Origin: Cyclobacteriaceae bacterium
Lineage (GTDB): Bacteria; Bacteroidota; Bacteroidia; Cytophagales; Cyclobacteriaceae
Direction: 5' to 3'
DNA: 64,000 nucleotides
Assembly: GCA_016787645.1 (NCBI GenBank)
Contig: JAEUUF010000002.1
Location: 186,001-250,000, forward strand
Both the position numbers and the translations under genes were made by a program. Under the pieces are notes generated by a model. The model ran no database searches, was not told the DNA's origin, and saw only the letters and a list, made by a program, of their open reading frames with translations. Shown in pieces: positions 42,223 to 50,740 of this stretch; position 1 is the first letter of the stretch, and the number at the start of each line of letters is the position of its first letter.

Positions 42223-43824
42223 CTAGCTCAGTCCGCCATGCAACCGCGCTTCATCCAGGTCGAGCTGTGCGGCCTGCTTGCGCAATACTTCCTCGGAGAA
42301 CAGCCTTGCTCCACGGAGCCTGACCAGTTCCTCGCGCTGTTCGTTGAGCACATCGGTGAGCACCTTCCGGTAATTCTCCTGTTCCCGGATGTTGCAGTCA
42401 AAGGACGCCATGCGCTGTTCGGTGAGGGCGATGTCGCTCTCAAGTTGGGCGTGCAGGTTGGCGACGAGCGGATTCTTCTCCACATAGCGGCTATGGCGTT
42501 CCTTGAGAATGCGCAGCGATGCCTGCTTCAGGTAAAGCTGAAGCTCGGCCTCCTGCTCTCCTTCGGAAGCTATTGGATCAATTTCTTCCACCTTGATCCA
42601 GCGGATGATGTACGGAAGGAGCAATCCCTGGCCCACGAGCGTGACAAGGATGACCACAAAGGTGATGAACAAGATGAGGTTGCGGTAAGGAAACGCCTCA
42701 CCACCGGGAAGAAGCAGCGGAATTGAAAAGGCCGCCGCCAAAGAAACCACACCTCGCATGGCGGCGAAGCTCACGATGAATGGACCTTTCCACGTCGGAT
42801 TGCTTTCCTTCTCCCGGATCGAACGGGACAAAATTCTTGGCAAGAATGCCATGGTGTGTGTCCACAACAACCGAATGACGATGATGACGGCGGAGATGAT
42901 CAACCCATAAAGAATGGCGTCGAACTGTGAGACATCCTGTAAGCCGTGCACGATGACCGGCAAGTCAAGGCCGATCAGGATGAAAACCGTGCCATTCAAC
43001 AGGAAGATCAGTGTCTGCCATACCACGGTGGCCTGCAGGCGTGACTGTGAACTGAGGAACTTGTGTGATCGGTAGGAGAGAAACAACCCGCCGGTCACGA
43101 CAGCGAGTACGCCGGAGAAGTGAAACGTCTCCGCGGTGATGTACATCACGTAGGGGGTAATCAGCGTTAGGGCGATGTCGATGCTCGGCGTGGTGGGAAG
43201 CCACCGGTGCAAGTAGTAAGCGGCGAGAGCAATGACGAGACCGACCAAGATTCCCATGATTGCCATGACAAAGAAACTAGTTACCGCCTCACCCATGACG
43301 AACGAATTGGTGGCCATGGCCGCGAGCGCAAATTTGAAGACGATCAAACTTGACGCGTCGTTCACCAGGCTTTCGCCTTCGAGGATCGTGATCACGCGCC
43401 GGGGGATGGGCATACCGCGAAGCACAGCCGTAGCGGCTACAGCATCGGGAGGCGAAATGATGCCGCCCAACAGAAAGCCAGCCGCCAGGGTGAAGCCCGG
43501 AATGAGCGATTCGGAGACGTAGGCAACAATCGTGGCCGTGAGAAATACCAACCCAAAGGCGAGGAGCCCGATCGCACGCTTCCATTTCCAGAAGTCGTGC
43601 CACGAGGTGTACCATGCGGCGGCGTAGAGAATCGGCGGAAGAAAGATGAGGAACACAATGTCCGGATCAAGGGCGATGGGCGGAATGCCGGGAATAAAAC
43701 TGATCAACAGCCCGCCCAGGACCAGGAAGATCGGGTAACTGACTTTTAAACGCTCCCCGGCCATAACCAGGAGCAATACAGCAAAGACCAGTGCGATGGT
43801 AAAGAGCAGGTAGTTGTGGATCAT
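42223..43824 (-). CDS. CPA1-type Na+/H+ antiporter
   Basis: 533 residues with about twelve membrane helices (residues 5-400), then a long hydrophilic helical tail (about 410-533) rich in Glu and Arg. Landmarks: LLGGIISPPDAVAATAVLRGMPIP (unwound helix region with the Asp ion site), LEGESLVNDASSLIVFKFALA, and FAAMRGVVSLAAAFSIPL. It exchanges cytoplasmic Na+ or K+ for protons at the inner membrane and so serves pH and salt balance. The cytoplasmic tail probably regulates activity or dimerises. No associated genes are near. Confidence 0.92.
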   Translation of the reverse strand: MIHNYLLFTIALVFAVLLLVMAGERLKVSYPIFLVLGGLLISFIPGIPPIALDPDIVFLIFLPPILYAAAWYTSWHDFWKWKRAIGLLAFGLVFLTATIVAYVSESLIPGFTLAAGFLLGGIISPPDAVAATAVLRGMPIPRRVITILEGESLVNDASSLIVFKFALAAMATNSFVMGEAVTSFFVMAIMGILVGLVIALAAYYLHRWLPTTPSIDIALTLITPYVMYITAETFHFSGVLAVVTGGLFLSYRSHKFLSSQSRLQATVVWQTLIFLLNGTVFILIGLDLPVIVHGLQDVSQFDAILYGLIISAVIIVIRLLWTHTMAFLPRILSRSIREKESNPTWKGPFIVSFAAMRGVVSLAAAFSIPLLLPGGEAFPYRNLILFITFVVILVTLVGQGLLLPYIIRWIKVEEIDPIASEGEQEAELQLYLKQASLRILKERHSRYVEKNPLVANLHAQLESDIALTEQRMASFDCNIREQENYRKVLTDVLNEQREELVRLRGARLFSEEVLRKQAAQLDLDEARLHGGLS

Positions 43825-44014
43825 GGGGAATTGAAGGGCGAAATGTAAAATCTAGAAAGTTGATTACGAAATGAAAGTCGTTGCCCGTGGGCTGGCTTTC
43901 CGAAAGGGATAGACACTTCGCGAACCTTTGCGCCTTCGCGTCTTGGCGGTGGTCACCCACTCCCCCCGCCAGGCAGGACCCAACTCCGAATGTCGTTTTC
44001 CCGTATATTGATTC

Positions 44015-46450
44015 ATGCTCAAAAACTTCTTCACTACCGCTTCCCGGGTCATTCGCCGCCAAAAGACCTATGCCGCCATCAACTTCATCGGGCTTACCTC
44101 GGGCGTGGCCCTGGCCCTCCTGATCTTCGCCTATGTGCGGTCGGAAGTGAGCTATGACCGCTTTCACGAAAAAAGCGACCGCATCTACCGCATCCGGTAC
44201 GACACACCCAACGGCCTGGTGTTGGCCACCTCACCGCCACCCATCGCGCCGGTGATGAAGGACTTCTTCCCGGAAGTGGAGTCAGTGTGCCGCATGTACA
44301 ACCGCAACGTCAGCATCCGCCGCCCCGACCAGGCGGAAGCCTTCGAAGAGTCGGATGTCTACTTCGCCGACTCATCAATCACGGACATCTTCTCCCTCGA
44401 ATTCGTCAAAGGCAGCCCGGAGCGCGCGCTGTACGATGAGTTCACCGTGCTCATCACGGAGGAAATGGCGACGAAATATTTCGGTGATCAGGATCCGATT
44501 GGCGAGCCGCTGCTCTTCTCGGGCAAGCATTCTTTCAAAGTGATCGGCGTGGTCAAGAATTTCCCTGAAAACTCACACCTGCGCTTCCACATGCTCGTGC
44601 CGTATGAGAATATGTACGACATGGAAAATGACCGGGCGGCGGAGGTCATGCGCAAGAACTTCGCCATGAACTTCGTCATCAGCCACGCTTATACTTATGT
44701 GCTGCTCAAACCCGGCGCCGACCCGGCCCGCGTGGATGCCAACATGCAGGCATTCCTGGAGAAGTATGCCCAGCCGCAAGTCCGCGTCGGACAGAAGTTC
44801 ACGCTCCAGCCTCTCACGGACATCCACCTTACCTCGGAAGTCCTTGCTGAACCATCTTCTACCACTTCGGTGACTAACCTGCTGATCTTCGTTGCTGTGG
44901 GTATCATCACGCTGCTCATCGCCTGCATCAACTACATCAATCTGAGCACGGCTCAATCGTTCACCCGTATCAAGGAAATCGGCATCCGGGTCATCATGGG
45001 TTCGGGCAAGGGACATATCATCCTCCAGTTCCTCGCAGAGAGCTTCTTGTTTTGCCTGGTGTCGCTGGTGTTGTCGTTCGGCGTCTTCTACATGGCGCTG
45101 CCTTACCTCAACGAACTCACCGGCAAGGACCTGCAGTTCAACGAAGTGATCGACTTCCGCCTCCTTGCCGCCGCGGGAGCAATTTTGTTGTGCATGACGC
45201 TGCTCGCCGGAGGTTACCCATCTTACTTTGTCTCCCGCTTTAGCTCGGTAGCCTCGCTGAAGGGCGAAGGATCAGCGGGGTCGGGCTCACAGTGGCTTCG
45301 CAAAACACTCGTGGTCTTCCAGATGACCATCGCCAGCCTGCTCATGGTGGGCTCGATTGCCATCCTTGAACAGCTTCGCTTCCTCCAGGACCGACCGCTG
45401 GGATTTCAAAAGGAACATGTCATCACCGTGCCGCTGTTCAGCCAGAACATGAACGGCATCTTCAGCCAGCGCGACTCGGTGTACCGTTCGCGGCTCCAAA
45501 GTTTCCGCGATGAAATCGAAACGTTCTCTGGCGTACACAAGACTACGTTGTCTTCCAACGCGCCGGGTTTGGGTGCCATCTACCGTGGTGCGATACCGGA
45601 AGGATTCACCAAAGAAGACAACCTGTTCGTCGCCAACTTCTCCGTCGATTATGACTTCAATGATACATACGGGATGGAGTTGGTCGCAGGCAGGTGGTTC
45701 AGCCGTGATTATGGCACGGACCCGGCGGAAGGCTTCATCGTGAACGAGATGGCCGTCAAAGAATATAAATGGGAGACTCCCGAGAAGGCACTGGGCAAAA
45801 CCATCAACCGCGAAGGCAAGATCGGGAAGGTGATCGGTGTGCTGAAAGATTTCAATTTCACCTCGCTCACTTCACCGGTTTCTCCGGTCATTTTCGAGCT
45901 GAATCCCAACCAGTTCAACGCGCTCTCCATCCGCTTCGACAACGATCAGGTCGAACGCACGATCGAGACGATCGAGGCCAAATGGAATACGATGTTCCCG
46001 GAGAAGGCCTTCGAGTTCTCCTTCCTCGACGAGCAACTCAATAACCAATATGAAGCTTATACCAGCTTTGGAGCGATCATCCGCACATTCACCGCGGTAG
46101 CGATTCTGATTTCCTGCCTCGGCGTGTACGGACTGGTGCTTTTCGTGGTGCAACGCAAAGTAAAAGAGATTGGTGTCCGCAAGGTGCTGGGCGCATCGGT
46201 GCTCGGCATCTTACAGCTCATCTACCGGGAATTCATCCTGCTCATCATCGTGGGCTTTATTCTCGCCATGCCGTTGTCGTTCTATTTCCTGAACAAGTGG
46301 CTGGACAATTTCACCTACCACATTACGCTGGACATCCTGACTTACGGGATCACGCTGCTGCTCTTGCTGGTGATTACTTTCCTCACCATCAGTCACCAGG
46401 CCATCCGCGCATCGCTGGCGAACCCGGTGAAGTCGTTGAGGAGCGAGTGA
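44015..46450 (+). CDS. FtsX/MacB-type ABC transporter permease (~810 aa), second copy
   Basis: 811 residues with the same layout as the gene at 12750: first helix (AAINFIGLTSGVALALLIFAY), MacB periplasmic domain to about 285, FtsX core (about 290-420), second helix near 430-450, second periplasmic domain, C-terminal FtsX core (about 690-800) ending LANPVKSLRSE. No ATPase is adjacent. The two copies are clearly paralogous yet diverged, and their separate location argues against recent duplication. The start ATG is preceded by CGTATATTG, a weak -7 candidate. Confidence 0.9.
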   Translation: MLKNFFTTASRVIRRQKTYAAINFIGLTSGVALALLIFAYVRSEVSYDRFHEKSDRIYRIRYDTPNGLVLATSPPPIAPVMKDFFPEVESVCRMYNRNVSIRRPDQAEAFEESDVYFADSSITDIFSLEFVKGSPERALYDEFTVLITEEMATKYFGDQDPIGEPLLFSGKHSFKVIGVVKNFPENSHLRFHMLVPYENMYDMENDRAAEVMRKNFAMNFVISHAYTYVLLKPGADPARVDANMQAFLEKYAQPQVRVGQKFTLQPLTDIHLTSEVLAEPSSTTSVTNLLIFVAVGIITLLIACINYINLSTAQSFTRIKEIGIRVIMGSGKGHIILQFLAESFLFCLVSLVLSFGVFYMALPYLNELTGKDLQFNEVIDFRLLAAAGAILLCMTLLAGGYPSYFVSRFSSVASLKGEGSAGSGSQWLRKTLVVFQMTIASLLMVGSIAILEQLRFLQDRPLGFQKEHVITVPLFSQNMNGIFSQRDSVYRSRLQSFRDEIETFSGVHKTTLSSNAPGLGAIYRGAIPEGFTKEDNLFVANFSVDYDFNDTYGMELVAGRWFSRDYGTDPAEGFIVNEMAVKEYKWETPEKALGKTINREGKIGKVIGVLKDFNFTSLTSPVSPVIFELNPNQFNALSIRFDNDQVERTIETIEAKWNTMFPEKAFEFSFLDEQLNNQYEAYTSFGAIIRTFTAVAILISCLGVYGLVLFVVQRKVKEIGVRKVLGASVLGILQLIYREFILLIIVGFILAMPLSFYFLNKWLDNFTYHITLDILTYGITLLLLLVITFLTISHQAIRASLANPVKSLRSE

Positions 46451-46457
46451 CGGGGAG

Positions 46458-46534
46458 CGGTGAACGGTGAACAGTAAACGGTGACCTGTGAACAGTAAGC
46501 AGTAAATAGTAAGTAGTAAGTAGTAAGTAGTGGA
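46458..46534 (+). repeat. Heptamer array of 11 units, CGGTGAA to TAGTAAG
   Basis: CGGTGAA x2, CAGTAAA, CGGTGAC, CTGTGAA, CAGTAAG, CAGTAAA, TAGTAAG x3, TAGTGGA, in unbroken register, eight bases after the permease stop. Confidence 0.9.
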
Positions 46535-46558
46535 TCTGTCCAGGTTCATCTAGTAGTT

Positions 46559-46579
46559 CCCCTTTAGGGGCAAGGGGTG
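46559..46579 (+). repeat. Dispersed element CCCCTTTAGGGGCAAGGGG, copy 2
   Basis: The 21 bases are identical to 30592-30612 and again lie between two heptamer arrays. Confidence 0.75.
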
Positions 46580-46592
46580 TGGAGACTACTGG

Positions 46593-46747
46593 CTAGTGCC
46601 CAGCGCCTAGTGCCCAGCGCCCAGCGCCCAGTCCCCAGTGCCCAGCCCAGTGCCTAGCGCCCAGCCCAGTGCCCAGCGCCCAGCCCAGTGCCTAGCGCCT
46701 AGCTCCCAGTGCCGAGCGCCCAGTGCCTAGAGACCAGCACCTAGTGT
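46593..46747 (+). repeat. GC-rich heptamer array, CTAGTGC/CCAGCGC
   Basis: About 22 units alternating CTAGTGC, CCAGCGC, CCAGTGC and CTAGCGC, with several shortened CCAGCC and CAGTGC units. It fills most of the 339-base gap between the FtsX permease and the Gfo/Idh gene, a gap that otherwise holds only the arrays and the 21-bp element. Confidence 0.9.
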
Positions 46748-46789
46748 GCGCCATTTTGGTATATTCATGCTTCACTAAAACGGGCACCT

Positions 46790-48106
46790 ATGAAAACACG
46801 ACGGGCATTCATCCGGTCGGCAGCAACGGCGACGGCCGGTATCGGGCTGACTCAATTCCTTCCTTCTGATCTCTTTGCTCTCGGAAAGCCCGGGGTTGCG
46901 CCGTCGGACAAAATTAACGTCGCGGCGATTGGGGTGAACGGCATGGGATGGTCCGACATCAAGTCGCTGATGAAACTGCCCGAAGTAAACGTAGTCGCCC
47001 TTTGCGATGTGGATAACAATGTGCTCGCCAAGCGCACCGAGGAGCTAAGCAAATCGGAGGTGAAGGTGAAGACCTATACCGATTACCGGAAGATGCTGGA
47101 GGATAAGGACATCCATGTGGTGGTAATCGGCACACCGGACCATTGGCATTGCCTGCAAATGGTGGAGGCCTGCGCCGCGGGAAAGGACGTCTATGTCGAA
47201 AAGCCCGTAGGCAACTCCATCCAGGAGTGCCGGGTAATGGAGGCTGCTCAAAAGCGCTATAGCCGTGCCGTGCAAGTGGGCCAATGGCAACGGAGTGTTC
47301 CCCACTTCGTGGATGCACTCAATTTCATTCGCACAGGCAAGCTCGGTAAGATCCGAACGGTAAAGGCGTGGGCGTACCAGGGATGGATGACCAACATCGA
47401 GAAAAAACCGGATGGACCAGTTCCTGCGGGTGTCGACTACGAGCGGTGGCTGGGCCCTGCAACGAAGAGACCCTTCAATCCCAACCGTTTTCACTTCAAC
47501 TTCCGCTGGTTCTGGGACTATGCCGGAGGTCTCATGACGGACTGGGGTGTGCACCTGGTGGACTATGCGTTGCTGGGAATGGATGCGAAGTTCCCCAAGA
47601 GCGTGATCGCCTCGGGCGGCCAATTTGCCTACCCGGATGGTGCGCAAGAGACTCCCGATACACTGGCGGCTATCTATGAGTTCGATGGCTACAACATGAT
47701 CTGGGAACACGCCCAAAGTATCAGCAATGGTAACTATGGGCGCGATCATGGGATCAGCTACATCGGCAACAACGGAACCCTCGTGCTCGACCGCAATGGA
47801 TGGGAAGTGATCCCGGATGAAAAGCGGATGGAAGCAATGCCATTGCAGAAACCCTCAGCCGGTCTCGATTTGCACACGCTGAATTTTATAGAGGCCGTCA
47901 AGAGCAGGAAGTTCGAAAACCTCACCGCGCCGATCCAGGCCGGATCACACGTGGCCGTGGTTTGCCAGATGGGCAACATCTCGTACAAAGTCGGAGGCAA
48001 GGTGTCGTGGAACGCGGAGAAGGATGCCTTCAACGAGAAGGAGGCTAACGAGTGGAAGAAGGCGCGATATCAGAATGGGTATGTGGTGCCGAAGGTGGGT
48101 GGGTAG
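46790..48106 (+). CDS. Tat-exported Gfo/Idh/MocA-family oxidoreductase
   Basis: 438 residues. A twin-arginine leader (MKTRRAFIRSAATATAGIGL) precedes a Rossmann domain (VAAIGVNGMGWSDI, VVALCDVD) and the EKPVGNSIQE motif with the usual catalytic-site Lys, then the alpha/beta sugar-binding domain. Periplasmic members of this family in Bacteroidota often act on sugars or cyclitols with tightly bound NAD(P). The substrate is unknown. The stop codon is the first three bases of a heptamer array. Confidence 0.88.
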   Translation: MKTRRAFIRSAATATAGIGLTQFLPSDLFALGKPGVAPSDKINVAAIGVNGMGWSDIKSLMKLPEVNVVALCDVDNNVLAKRTEELSKSEVKVKTYTDYRKMLEDKDIHVVVIGTPDHWHCLQMVEACAAGKDVYVEKPVGNSIQECRVMEAAQKRYSRAVQVGQWQRSVPHFVDALNFIRTGKLGKIRTVKAWAYQGWMTNIEKKPDGPVPAGVDYERWLGPATKRPFNPNRFHFNFRWFWDYAGGLMTDWGVHLVDYALLGMDAKFPKSVIASGGQFAYPDGAQETPDTLAAIYEFDGYNMIWEHAQSISNGNYGRDHGISYIGNNGTLVLDRNGWEVIPDEKRMEAMPLQKPSAGLDLHTLNFIEAVKSRKFENLTAPIQAGSHVAVVCQMGNISYKVGGKVSWNAEKDAFNEKEANEWKKARYQNGYVVPKVGG

Positions 48107-48152
48107 TGGATAGTGGGCAGTGATCCGTAATCGGTGATCTGTAATCGGTGAT
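48104..48152 (+). repeat. Heptamer array, TAGTGGA to CGGTGAT, overlapping a stop codon
   Basis: TAGTGGA, TAGTGGG, CAGTGAT, CCGTAAT, CGGTGAT, CTGTAAT, CGGTGAT. The TAG of the first unit is the stop of the Gfo/Idh gene. Confidence 0.88.
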
Positions 48153-48174
48153 CAGAAACGTGAATAACCTCTTT

Positions 48175-48237
48175 ATTCTGTATTCCAAAATTCTGAATTC
48201 CGAATTCCGTATTCCCCTTCTAGATTCTAGCTTCTAT
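48175..48237 (+). repeat. Heptamer array, AATTCCG/CTTCTAG
   Basis: ATTCTGT, ATTCCAA, AATTCTG, AATTCCG x2, TATTCCC, CTTCTAG, ATTCTAG, CTTCTAT. A very similar composite array occurs at 49117-49172 on the other side of the gene at 48259. Confidence 0.85.
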
Positions 48238-48258
48238 ACCCTAAGAATGGCAACCCGG

Positions 48259-48981
48259 CTATTTCTGCGAAACCCCCTGTTTTGCCAGAGCCCGCTGGTT
48301 GAACTCGAGCAGGTATTTCATCAACAACTGGTGAGACTTCTTTGATTTCTTCTCTTCCGCGTCGAATTTCTTGAGCAACTCGGGGTTGGCTTCCGTCATG
48401 ATGGACTCCATCGTTGTCCTGTCGAGGGCATAGGCTTTGCCGTCCGTATCGGGTAGGTAAATTACCCAGCCCGGATTAGTTATGCCATAGTCGAAAGCCG
48501 CGGCACCTGCGAGGGCACCGATGACCGCGCCCCCCACCACCCCACCAGCAAATGCGGTAGACATAGCTCCTTCAAAATACTCGCTCTCCTTTGCTCGCGC
48601 ATCTTCCAGGTAGCTGATCGGCCCGAGCACAAGTATCCTGACAAAGTAATTGGTTTGTCCATACACCTTGGCGTTGAGATAGACCGCCTTTCCGTCTGAG
48701 AACCCATACATATACCGGACCTTTTTCCCCTTTTGATAAAGGATGAAGCGTTCGTACTTCCCAGTGTCATACTTCACGGTGAACTCGCCTGTTTCGCCGG
48801 GACTGTTGGTGCGGAATTCATCCGCGAACCGGTAGATTCCCTTGCGAAACACGCGGGTGGTCAGGATGTCGTTGGTGAGGGAATCCTGAGAGAACGAAGG
48901 TATGGCATTCCACAGGGCAGCAAGGCAAACAGCTATCGCGTTTACTTGTCGAATAACTAGTATACAACGGGGTGAGCCCAT
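48259..48981 (-). CDS. Secreted protein with glycine-rich segment, unknown
   Basis: 240 residues. A signal peptide ends near IPSFSQ (32) after a short polar start; a later start is possible. A beta-rich domain (about 45-130) is followed by a Gly/Ala-rich helix-prone stretch (AFAGGVVGGAVIGALAGAAAF, about 143-163) that could insert in a membrane, and a Lys-rich helical tail. No family was recognised. It is flanked on both sides by matching pairs of heptamer arrays. Confidence 0.58.
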   Translation of the reverse strand: MGSPRCILVIRQVNAIAVCLAALWNAIPSFSQDSLTNDILTTRVFRKGIYRFADEFRTNSPGETGEFTVKYDTGKYERFILYQKGKKVRYMYGFSDGKAVYLNAKVYGQTNYFVRILVLGPISYLEDARAKESEYFEGAMSTAFAGGVVGGAVIGALAGAAAFDYGITNPGWVIYLPDTDGKAYALDRTTMESIMTEANPELLKKFDAEEKKSKKSHQLLMKYLLEFNQRALAKQGVSQK

Positions 48982-49040
48982 TTCGTGAAAATCTGGGTGA
49001 TCTATAGTAAATATAAAAAGAAACCTCGGTAAGGGCCGGG

Positions 49041-49096
49041 AGTGATCGGTAATCCGTAATCTGTAATCTGTAATCTGAATCGGTGAATCGGTGATC
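49041..49096 (+). repeat. Heptamer array, GGTAATC/TGTAATC
   Basis: AGTGATC, GGTAATC, CGTAATC, TGTAATC x2, a 6-base TGAATC, an 8-base GGTGAATC, then GGTGATC. Confidence 0.85.
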
Positions 49097-49116
49097 AGAG
49101 CAGTGAAGAAGCTAAT

Positions 49117-49172
49117 ATTCTGTTTTTCGAATTCTGAATTCCGTATTCCCCTTCTAGCTTCTAGATTCTATC
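49117..49172 (+). repeat. Heptamer array, ATTCTGA/TTCTAGC, overlapping a stop codon
   Basis: ATTCTGT, TTTTCGA, ATTCTGA, ATTCCGT, ATTCCCC, TTCTAGC, TTCTAGA, TTCTATC. The CTA at 49168-49170 is the (minus-strand) TAG stop of the next gene. Confidence 0.85.
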
Positions 49173-49509
49173 GAAGAACCCGGTATACCGTGAGTACCAG
49201 AATGACAACCATGATCGCCGTGTAAATCTGCTTATTGTATTTCGCGAGCCATTCCGGTAAGAAGATGTCAAAGTTGGCGGCTGTTGAATCGGAATAACGG
49301 CGTGCCCAGACGGTGAGGGGGCAATAGAATTTGAACAGGAGGAGGGTAAGCGTTTCAGCAGCGATGAAGCCGTAACCGATCCAAAGCCACCGGTCGATTG
49401 TCCCCAGCGTCACCGCGTAGAGCATGTAAAAGATCACGACGTTGAAGAAAATCCAAATGGCTGTGTGCAGCAGCTTGATGAACAGCAATTTGTTGGCGGG
49501 GGTGCTCAT
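49168..49509 (-). CDS. Small three-helix membrane protein, unknown
   Basis: 113 residues with hydrophobic segments at about 8-30, 40-60 and 92-112. A conserved-looking polar segment, CPLTVWARRYSD, sits in the cytoplasmic or periplasmic loop and loosely resembles DUF2784-type proteins. Its neighbours are a hypothetical secreted protein and a broken yceI gene. Its stop lies in a heptamer array. Confidence 0.55.
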   Translation of the reverse strand: MSTPANKLLFIKLLHTAIWIFFNVVIFYMLYAVTLGTIDRWLWIGYGFIAAETLTLLLFKFYCPLTVWARRYSDSTAANFDIFLPEWLAKYNKQIYTAIMVVILVLTVYRVLR

Positions 49510-49519
49510 GGCGTTGAAT

Positions 49520-49547
49520 AGGGGTTAGGGGCTAGGGGTCAGGGGCT
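49520..49547 (+). repeat. Heptamer array AGGGGCT/AGGGGTT
   Basis: AGGGGTT, AGGGGCT, AGGGGTC, AGGGGCT. It is the inverted counterpart of the array at 49628. Confidence 0.85.
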
Positions 49548-49627
49548 AGTGAAAAAACCAACCTCGTTCCGACCTCATTCCTGGAAAGCAACTTAGCCAA
49601 AACTACTTTAACTAATCCCTCTAATCT

Positions 49628-49648
49628 CTGACCCCTAGCCCCTGACCC
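49628..49648 (+). repeat. Heptamer array CTGACCC/CTAGCCC
   Basis: CTGACCC, CTAGCCC, CTGACCC. Its reverse complement matches 49520-49547, so the two could fold into a stem of about 20 pairs around an 80-base loop. Confidence 0.8.
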
Positions 49649-49655
49649 CTTCTCA

Positions 49656-50243
49656 TCAACGTTTGGCTTTCTTCGTCCAGAAATCAATCTCCACCCCAAT
49701 TTCATCACTGATAAAGTGGTCGTCGGTGGTGTGCTTGAAGGTGGTGCCTACGCCGTAGTCGCTGCGAAGGAGAGAGGTGCGGCAGCGGAATCCATAAAGA
49801 GTTTCGGTGCGCCGTTCGGTGATTGTAAAAGGCAATTGGATCGTGCGGGTCACGCCATGTAGCTGCAACGTGCCTATGGCGAGATAGCCGTCGCCGGCCT
49901 TTTGAATGTGCTCGCTGGTGAAGATGATTTCTGGAAACCGGGCGATGTCAAAAAAGTCTTTGGATTTCAGGTCTTCATCCCGCGCGGGATCGCCGGTATT
50001 GATGCTGCCGGCCTGGATCACCGCTTTGATGGAAGCCTTGGTGATGTCACCATCAGGAATCGTCAGTGCAATAGTATATGCATTGAATTTCCCCGTAATC
50101 CGGGTGATGCCAAGCGAGATGGGTACAGAAAACTGAACGGTCGAATGATTGGTCTAGGCCACCAATGCCACTTCAGTCGTCTGCCCTCGGGCCGCCGTAG
50201 AGATGGTGAGCACGTAAAGTACAAGAATGAAGAACCGAATCAT
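49656..50243 (-). pseudogene. YceI-family protein gene interrupted by an in-frame TAG
   Basis: From the ATG at 50243 the frame encodes a signal peptide (MIRFFILVLYVLTISTAARG), then TTEVALVA, then TAG at 50154-50156 (codon 30). It continues in the same frame with TNHSTVQFSVPISLGITRIT, GKFNAYTIA and the rest of a YceI lipocalin-like domain to 49656. HSTVQFSV is the usual YceI start motif and often follows a Trp, so a single TGG-to-TAG change is likely. No ATG lies soon after the stop, and a GTG at 50021 would lose the first strands. It is a recent pseudogene or a sequencing error. YceI proteins bind isoprenoid-like lipids in the periplasm. Confidence 0.8.
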
Positions 50244-50252
50244 GGCTTCTGC

Positions 50253-50687
50253 TTATTTGGGAAGATGCGCGACGAGTTCCACTTCCAATTTAGCTTCGGG
50301 CATATAGAGTCGCGAGACTTGTACCCAGGTGGCCGAGGGGAAGTCGCCTTTATAGAAAGCTTTTCGGGCGGCATTGTATTTCTTCATCGCCTCGATGTCG
50401 GTGGTGTAGAGATTTTCCTTTACGACATTCTGAAACCCGGCACCATAGGCCTGAAGGGAACGCTCCAGCGCGCGGTACACACTGGTGATGCCCTGGGGGG
50501 TGACGTCCAGCGCGACCGCCCCGGAGATGTAAAGTATGTTATCCACTTTGAGGACCTGCACGTATCCCGCGGAGGTATCCTGCTTGAGGGTCTGTCCCCA
50601 ATGCCACTTTTCTTTGCTGATGGATTTGTCTTGCCCGTAGGTCGTGAGGGTGACCAACAGGGAGCATATGATGATGAATTGTCTCAT
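50253..50687 (-). CDS. Secreted RidA-family protein lacking the catalytic arginine
   Basis: 144 residues. A signal peptide ends near TTYGQ (19), unusual for RidA, which is normally cytoplasmic. The YjgF/YER057c fold is clear (YISGAVALDVTPQGITSVYR, GFQNVVKENLYTTDIEAMKK). Where RidA has FPARS with the imine-hydrolysing Arg, this protein has FPSATW, so 2-aminoacrylate deaminase activity is unlikely. The Glu in LEVELVA is kept. It starts upstream of the broken yceI gene on the same strand with 9 bases between, so the two form an operon. Confidence 0.8.
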   Translation of the reverse strand: MRQFIIICSLLVTLTTYGQDKSISKEKWHWGQTLKQDTSAGYVQVLKVDNILYISGAVALDVTPQGITSVYRALERSLQAYGAGFQNVVKENLYTTDIEAMKKYNAARKAFYKGDFPSATWVQVSRLYMPEAKLEVELVAHLPK

Positions 50688-50740
50688 GGACGAGTTAAAC
50701 GGCCCGGCCTAAGGCAAGTTGCCTGTGGTTCTATGTGGGA

